Shown here one piece after another: positions 14,082 through 17,475 of a DNA stretch of 17,475 nucleotides. A model generated the notes under the pieces. That model saw only the letters and a list, made by a program, of their open reading frames with translations. It had not been told where the DNA came from and did not search any database. The DNA is from Syntrophomonadaceae bacterium. Lineage in GTDB: Bacteria; Bacillota; Syntrophomonadia; Syntrophomonadales; Syntrophomonadaceae. The first letter of the stretch is position 1. Each line of letters opens with the position of its first letter. The DNA lies in NCBI GenBank assembly GCA_012840625.1, contig DUSB01000119.1:1-17475 (forward strand), in the 5' to 3' direction. A program made the position numbers and the translations under genes.

Positions 14082-14579
14082 TCATAGTTTTTCCCCACAA
14101 TAGGGACAGAATACATAGGAAAGCCCTTCCAAGGACTGTCCACAATATGGACAATATGAAAAACCAGATGAATGAGCCGGAATATCCTCTACTGCCAGCA
14201 TGGTTGGTTCAGCTGACGAGAATTGTGCCGCTACATTCTGCATGCTGCTGAGTGCCCGGTCTAATTCCTCCAGGGATACAGGTGTATACAGAATGCTGTC
14301 CACACCCCGCTGGTTAATAAACCCGGAATCAACTGGACTGCAGGAAGATAGCAGGCACCTGATCTCAGGCCTTTTTGTTTTCATATCAGCCAGCAGTTCA
14401 TCACCCTGAATATGATTCATATTCAAATTCGCAATAACAATGTCTGGTTTAAAACTTAAAAAACATTCCCAGCCATCATATTCACTGCTGCCCTGAACCT
14501 TATACCCCAGACGTTTTACTAGGTCGGTGAGCACCAGGCGTTCAAACTTGCTGTCATTGATAACCAGCACCTTTTCCAT
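14082..14579 (-). CDS. Degenerate receiver (pseudo-REC) domain protein with C-terminal zinc ribbon
   Basis: 165 residues if started at ATG 14579. Residues 3-115 follow the receiver fold: VLVINDS (4-10), KPDIVIANLNMNHIQGDELL (44-63), RCLLSSCSP (74-82) and ILYTPVSLEEL (96-106). Key residues are changed: the phosphoacceptor aspartate position is N51, the acidic pair is N8-D9, and the conserved lysine before the proline is T99. Ordinary aspartyl phosphorylation should therefore be impossible. A linker (116-140) leads to a zinc ribbon with CPYC at 143-146 and 158-161. No DNA-binding or enzyme output domain is present, so it may act by protein contact. Start choice is awkward: AGGAGG at 14585-14580 touches the ATG, while GTG at 14570 lies nine bases from it, and a TTG at 14642 has no site. 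Own promoter and terminator; no histidine kinase nearby. Confidence 0.8.
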   Translation of the reverse strand: MEKVLVINDSKFERLVLTDLVKRLGYKVQGSSEYDGWECFLSFKPDIVIANLNMNHIQGDELLADMKTKRPEIRCLLSSCSPVDSGFINQRGVDSILYTPVSLEELDRALSSMQNVAAQFSSAEPTMLAVEDIPAHSSGFSYCPYCGQSLEGLSYVFCPYCGEKL

Positions 14580-14665
14580 CCTCCTACCCCCATCCCTGCT
14601 CCGCCATCTTATCGATTTTCCCTTTTTACACAGCAAAATCAAATCTCAGGTAGTTCTTTTTTAAA

Positions 14666-14694
14666 ATTATACCGAAAATCTTCTTCTGCTACAA
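14666..14694 (-). promoter_or_regulatory. Promoter of the pseudo-receiver gene
   Basis: On the minus strand TTGTAG (14694-14689), a 17-base spacer and a perfect TATAAT (14671-14666). The start would be near 14659, giving a leader of about 80 bases to ATG 14579. A translation start at TTG 14642 would leave only about 17 bases and no ribosome binding site. Confidence 0.6.
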
Positions 14695-14784
14695 TTTTTT
14701 AACCTTATAATCCTTTTCCGGATGATTGCCATTCTAAGCCAGATCACCCCGGAGGGTGCTTAAAAGCATACCACTGTCTGTAGA

Positions 14785-14822
14785 GCAAAAATATACCGGC
14801 TGAATAATTATCCAGCCGGTAT
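14785..14822 (-). terminator. Terminator of the short-chain dehydrogenase gene
   Basis: ATACCGGCTG (14793-14802) pairs perfectly with CAGCCGGTAT (14813-14822) around a ten-base AT-rich loop. On the minus strand a T-run (14791-14787) follows within two bases of the stem. It lies 33 bases after the stop codon. Confidence 0.85.
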
Positions 14823-14854
14823 TGGATTACAGTTAAGATTGTGCTTAATACAGG

Positions 14855-15622
14855 TTATTTGGGCTGCATACGGATAGCACCGTCCAGACGAATAACCTGG
14901 GCATTAAGATAAGCGTTCTCAACAATAGCGCAGCATAAATGTGCAAACTCAGGTGGATCACCCAAACGTTTGGGGAAAGGTACCTGTTCACCCAGAGAGT
15001 CACGGGCTGCCTGGGGAAGAAGTTGCATCATGGGAGTATCAAATATACCCGGTGCTATGGTATTAACACGAATACCGTTACGGGACAGGTCTCTGGCAAT
15101 CGGCAGCGTCATCCCAACAACTCCACCTTTGGAAGCGGAATAGGAAGCCTGACCAATCTGACCATCAAAAGCAGCTACGGAGGCTACATTAATGATAACT
15201 CCTCTTTCACCCTTTTCATTGGGTTCGTTTTTAGACATTTCCCAAGCGGCAAGACGAATCATATCAAAAGTACCAATCAGGTTAATATCTACCACCATCT
15301 TAAACCAATCCAGATTAGTAGGACCATCTTTGCCAATGGTTCTGGAAGCAGAACCAATTCCAGCTGCGTTCACGAGTATATCTAATTTCCCAAACTTGTC
15401 AACAGCTGTTTTTACAGCTGCCTCATTGTCTTCAGTGTTGGTAACATTACAATTTACAAAAACTGCATTGTCACCAAATTTGGCGGCAAATTCTTTCCCT
15501 TTTTCCTCATTGAGATCAGCAATAACACACTTTGCACCCTTTTCGATGAACATCTCGACTGTTGCAGCGCCAAGACCGGAAGCTCCACCGGTAACCAGTG
15601 CTACAGAACCCGCAATATCCAT
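14855..15622 (-). CDS. Short-chain dehydrogenase, type-2 3-hydroxyacyl-CoA dehydrogenase-like
   Basis: 255 residues, the classical SDR length. ATG 15622 has GGAGG seven bases upstream. The Rossmann motif is TGGASGLG (11-18). D36 at the end of beta-2 (VIADLN) predicts NAD rather than NADP. NAAG is at 85-88, N114 is in place, and the catalytic set is S148, Y161 and K165 (VASVAAF, YSASKGG), with PGIFDTPM at 191-198. The overall style, including GASGLG...MFIEKGAKCVIADLN and IGQASYSASKGG, resembles HSD17B10-type (type-2) 3-hydroxyacyl-CoA dehydrogenases of fatty-acid and branched-chain oxidation. Reaction inferred: L-3-hydroxyacyl-CoA + NAD to 3-ketoacyl-CoA + NADH. Other SDR substrates cannot be excluded. 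Single gene with a strong extended -10 promoter and a good terminator, suggesting high expression. Confidence 0.88.
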   Translation of the reverse strand: MDIAGSVALVTGGASGLGAATVEMFIEKGAKCVIADLNEEKGKEFAAKFGDNAVFVNCNVTNTEDNEAAVKTAVDKFGKLDILVNAAGIGSASRTIGKDGPTNLDWFKMVVDINLIGTFDMIRLAAWEMSKNEPNEKGERGVIINVASVAAFDGQIGQASYSASKGGVVGMTLPIARDLSRNGIRVNTIAPGIFDTPMMQLLPQAARDSLGEQVPFPKRLGDPPEFAHLCCAIVENAYLNAQVIRLDGAIRMQPK

Positions 15623-15662
15623 TCAGATTCCTCCTTTTGTTATTTTTTACCTCTGTTACTAG

Positions 15663-15671
15663 ATTATATCA
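15663..15671 (-). promoter_or_regulatory. Extended -10 promoter of the short-chain dehydrogenase gene
   Basis: TGATATAAT on the minus strand (15671-15663) is a perfect extended -10 (TGn + TATAAT). The -35 at 17 bases is weak (TTATCC), which extended -10 promoters tolerate. The start near 15656 gives a short leader of about 34 bases holding AAGGAGG. Confidence 0.65.
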
Positions 15672-15828
15672 AATATTAACAAAAAGGATAAGCCCTAAAA
15701 TGCACAAAATAAAATTCCGCCAATACAAAAAAGAAGAAATTATCGATCAGATAATCTCTTCCTTAACATCTTTTGACGCTTATTAATGCTGAATTATTAG
15801 GATCCACACCAACCCTTTTATTAATTAA

Positions 15829-15865
15829 ATCTGTGTTAATCCTGATAATCAGTGTTATCTGTGTC
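15829..15865. repeat. Four-unit degenerate 9-10 bp tandem repeat
   Basis: Consecutive units ATCTGTGTTA, ATCCTGATA, ATCAGTGTT and ATCTGTGTC run from 15829 to 15865 and end in the first base of the cysteine desulfurase stop codon. The centre (15842-15852) is also a perfect palindrome, CTGAT-A-ATCAG. It lies between the desulfurase gene and the promoter of the dehydrogenase gene, where no ordinary terminator is visible. Confidence 0.5.
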
Positions 15866-17019
15866 TATGCACGGGCAGCAATATCTGCTACTGCTTTGAC
15901 TACATATTCAACTTCTTCTTCCGTACTAAAATATCCCAAACTCAAACGGCAGGCCCCTTCTTCCAGTGTACCCAGGGCACTATGAGCCAAAGGCGCACAG
16001 TGCAAACCTGATCGGGTTACTATATTATAATCATGGTCCAAATGAAAGCTTAGATCACCACAATCCATACCCTGGACGTTAAAGGCAATAACCGCCGTCT
16101 GTTTATCCGCATCTCCTGGTCCATACAGTCTGATGCCTGGTATATCACGCAAACCCTCCATTAAAAGTTTGCTCAGACTTTTTTCATGTCCACGTATCGT
16201 TGCCAGGCCTTCCTGCTCAATAAAACGCACCCCGGCTAAAAGTCCAGCAATTCCAGGTGTATTCAGCGTACCCGCTTCAAGATGATCCGGCATGATCGAC
16301 GGATGCTCCAGATCTTCAGACAAAGAACCCGTCCCCCCCTCTTTCAGGGTCTGCAGGGTAAGACCAGGACGAACATAAATCCCCCCGGTTCCCTGCGGAC
16401 CCAGTAAAGCTTTATGTCCGGTAAAACAAAGTATATCAATCCCGTCATCTTCTACATCTATAGGCAACACCCCGGCTGTCTGGGCTGCATCCACCATAAA
16501 AAATATCCCCTGCTCTCTGGCAATCTTTCCTGCCTCTTTGATGGGCATAATGGATCCCACTACATTAGAAGCATGCAGCATACAGATTAAACGGGTATTG
16601 GAACGAATGGAGCGCCTTATTGCTTCTGGATCCAGCTCTCCATAGGGAGTGCAGGGTACTGTGGTCCATTCTATTCCCCGCCTGCTCATCACATAAAGCG
16701 GCCTGGCTACTGCATTATGTTCCAAGCTGGTGGTAATTACATGGTCGCCCGATTTTAGCAAACCTTTAAGAGCAATATTAATTGCTTCGGTTACATTACT
16801 GGTAAAAGCAATCTGCAAACTATCCTTGATATTAAAAAGATCAGCCAGATGATTTCTGGCTTCCATCAACACTGAAGAGGCCTCCAGTGTCTGATGACTG
16901 CTGCCACGTCCCGGGTTGCCCCCCATATTTCTATTAAAATAATCTATCGCCTCATAAACACATTCCGGTTTGGGGAAACTGGTAGCAGCATTGTCCATAT
17001 AGTAAAATTTATCCTTCAT
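15865..17019 (-). CDS. Cysteine desulfurase-family class V aminotransferase
   Basis: 384 residues from ATG 17019, with AGGAGGG upstream. PLP-binding and catalytic residues are all present: YMDNAATSFPKP (7-18), TSNVTEAIN (73-81), H101 (SLEHNA), D177 and Q180 (VDAAQTAG), and the Schiff-base lysine K203 in TGHKALLGPQG (200-210). The catalytic cysteine is C341 in TRSGLHCAP (335-343), with the R-x-G-x-H-C signature. Reaction: L-cysteine to L-alanine plus an enzyme persulfide for iron-sulfur or other sulfur transfer. It looks closest to the stand-alone clostridial 'cysteine desulfurase family protein' group that lies between SufS and selenocysteine lyases. No iscU, sufU, thiI or mnmA gene is adjacent, so the sulfur acceptor cannot be inferred. 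Divergent from the probable acyl-CoA dehydrogenase gene. Confidence 0.9.
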   Translation of the reverse strand: MKDKFYYMDNAATSFPKPECVYEAIDYFNRNMGGNPGRGSSHQTLEASSVLMEARNHLADLFNIKDSLQIAFTSNVTEAINIALKGLLKSGDHVITTSLEHNAVARPLYVMSRRGIEWTTVPCTPYGELDPEAIRRSIRSNTRLICMLHASNVVGSIMPIKEAGKIAREQGIFFMVDAAQTAGVLPIDVEDDGIDILCFTGHKALLGPQGTGGIYVRPGLTLQTLKEGGTGSLSEDLEHPSIMPDHLEAGTLNTPGIAGLLAGVRFIEQEGLATIRGHEKSLSKLLMEGLRDIPGIRLYGPGDADKQTAVIAFNVQGMDCGDLSFHLDHDYNIVTRSGLHCAPLAHSALGTLEEGACRLSLGYFSTEEEVEYVVKAVADIAARA

Positions 17020-17176
17020 CTTTTTCCCTCCTGGCCAAGAATTACGTATAGATAAGTATGTAAAAATATCCTTCGATATGAATCTGCTTCACCTGATCAT
17101 ACCACAATTGTTTTTATAGTTTAAATTCCTTCAGGTTATAGTTGTTTTGTATACATTAAATCAGACCCAAGATTTT

Positions 17177-17200
17177 CTAAAAGGGGATTAAACCCTTTAG
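17177..17200. repeat. Imperfect inverted repeat upstream of the acyl-CoA dehydrogenase-like promoter
   Basis: CTAAA(A)GGG at 17177-17185 pairs with CCCTTTAG at 17193-17200, eight base pairs with one bulged A. No U-run follows on either strand, so a terminator is unlikely. It ends 14 bases upstream of the -35 box and could be a regulator site. Confidence 0.35.
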
Positions 17201-17214
17201 TAAAAAATAACGTA

Positions 17215-17244
17215 TTGTTAGTTGCTTTAAAGAATTTCTATTAT
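17215..17244 (+). promoter_or_regulatory. Promoter of the acyl-CoA dehydrogenase-like gene
   Basis: TTGTTA (17215-17220), an 18-base spacer and TATTAT (17239-17244); four and five matches of six. Transcription would start near 17251, leaving about 100 bases of leader. The -10 lies inside the inverted repeat at 17238-17259. Confidence 0.5.
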
Positions 17245-17259
17245 TAAAATGAATAATAG
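17238..17259. promoter_or_regulatory. Operator-like perfect inverted repeat over the -10 and start site
   Basis: CTATTATT (17238-17245) and AATAATAG (17252-17259) form a perfect 8-bp inverted repeat with a six-base spacer. It covers the -10 box and predicted transcription start, the classic place for a repressor. The regulator is not in the window; a TetR-type fatty-acid regulator would fit the target gene but is only a guess. Confidence 0.45.
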
Positions 17260-17350
17260 GGTTTATCGGTACAGAACCGAAGTAAACAACTCTGGTAATG
17301 GTTTAATGCAAAACAATAGTTTAATCGATAAGATGAAAGGAGATCTTGAT

Positions 17351-17475
17351 ATGGTTTTATTAAACCCTAAAAAGTACGATCGTGAACACCTGGATCCAAG
17401 AGCCAAAGAGATCATGCTCAAGACGATTGATTTCTTTGAAAACAAAGGTCTGGCAGAAATCAAAGAGGACGATAA
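17351..17475 (+). CDS. Probable acyl-CoA dehydrogenase-family protein, N-terminal fragment
   Basis: 41 complete codons from ATG 17351 before the window ends; AAAGGAGA at 17336-17343 is a good ribosome binding site. The visible sequence is hydrophilic and helical: LLNPKKYDREHLDPRAK, then IDFFENKGLAEIKEDD. From memory this opening matches a group of large clostridial and syntrophic proteins annotated as acyl-CoA dehydrogenases, but no catalytic or FAD-binding residues are in view, so the identification rests on that resemblance and on neighbouring lipid genes. It has its own regulated-looking promoter. Confidence 0.5.
   Translation, partial: MVLLNPKKYDREHLDPRAKEIMLKTIDFFENKGLAEIKEDD

Larger units (their letters stand above)
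17020..17350. other. Divergent regulatory region between the desulfurase-family gene and the acyl-CoA dehydrogenase-like gene
   Basis: About 330 AT-rich bases with no gene that I can support. It carries a hairpin-forming repeat (17177-17200), a plus-strand promoter (17215-17244) and an operator-like inverted repeat (17238-17259). The minus-strand promoter of the desulfurase gene must also lie here, but I could not single out good hexamers. Confidence 0.55.

Noticed and set aside
14735..14762. Hairpin CACCC-CGGA-GGGTG with partial outer pairing
   Set aside because: Only five contiguous base pairs, no U-run on either strand, and it lies between the dehydrogenase terminator and the pseudo-receiver promoter, outside both transcripts.
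14939..15662. Long plus-strand open frames opposite the short-chain dehydrogenase
   Set aside because: They are antisense to a gene with a complete SDR motif set, and their translations show no recognisable domain.
17263..17463. 66-codon minus-strand open frame at the right edge
   Set aside because: It overlaps the plus-strand gene at 17351, which has a good ribosome binding site and natural codon pattern; the minus frame has neither.
1..17475. Defence system, prophage, CRISPR array or insertion sequence
   Set aside because: No nuclease, transposase, integrase, toxin-antitoxin pair, terminal inverted repeat or spaced direct-repeat array was seen; all long frames are metabolic, envelope or regulatory genes.

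Overview
The window looks like a piece of a moderately low-GC, anaerobic Firmicutes chromosome. It is most reminiscent of a syntrophic fatty-acid oxidiser of the Syntrophomonas type; this is inferred from gene content and protein style, not from a database match. Reasons: strong AGGAGG-type ribosome binding sites throughout, several GTG starts, a NuoE/HndB-like diaphorase module typical of NAD(P)-linked [FeFe] hydrogenases, and several separate genes for activating or oxidising acyl-CoA compounds. There is no rRNA, tRNA, CRISPR array, insertion sequence or phage gene.

Layout. Positions 1-875 (minus): a NuoE/HndA-type [2Fe-2S] subunit overlapping a second thioredoxin-fold [2Fe-2S] protein that runs off the left edge, driven by a good sigma-A promoter near 1000. 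Positions 1224-2405 (plus): a family III (CaiB/BaiF) CoA-transferase, converging on a family I acetyl-CoA hydrolase/transferase (2444-3781, minus). Positions 3951-6301 (minus): an aminotransferase/DUF1015 pair that probably belongs to serine metabolism, closed by a terminator. Positions 6503-9448 (plus): a 981-residue three-part glycosylation protein (GtrA flippase-like + GT2 glycosyltransferase + GT-C membrane glycosyltransferase) whose last codons lie inside a bidirectional terminator. Positions 9470-11392 (minus): a long-chain acyl-CoA synthetase. Positions 11701-13931 (minus): a SEC-C methionine aminopeptidase preceded by a DedA/VTT membrane protein with a second, PAP2-like half that lacks catalytic residues. 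Positions 14082-14579 (minus): a degenerate receiver domain with a C-terminal zinc ribbon. Positions 14855-15622 (minus): an NAD-type short-chain dehydrogenase resembling type-2 3-hydroxyacyl-CoA dehydrogenases. Positions 15865-17019 (minus): a cysteine desulfurase-family protein. Positions 17351 to the end (plus): the start of a probable acyl-CoA dehydrogenase-family gene.

How it fits together. Acyl-CoA synthetase, two CoA-transferases, a hydroxyacyl-CoA dehydrogenase-like SDR and a probable acyl-CoA dehydrogenase would supply activation and oxidation steps for fatty acids. The NuoE/HndB module would help re-oxidise NADH, probably through hydrogenase subunits to the left of the window. Most genes are single transcription units with their own promoter and terminator, so this is a metabolic neighbourhood rather than one operon. 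The most unusual items are the three-domain glycosyltransferase fusion, the pseudo-receiver/zinc-ribbon protein, and the DedA fusion with a catalytically empty PAP2-like half. I see no obvious defence system or mobile island.
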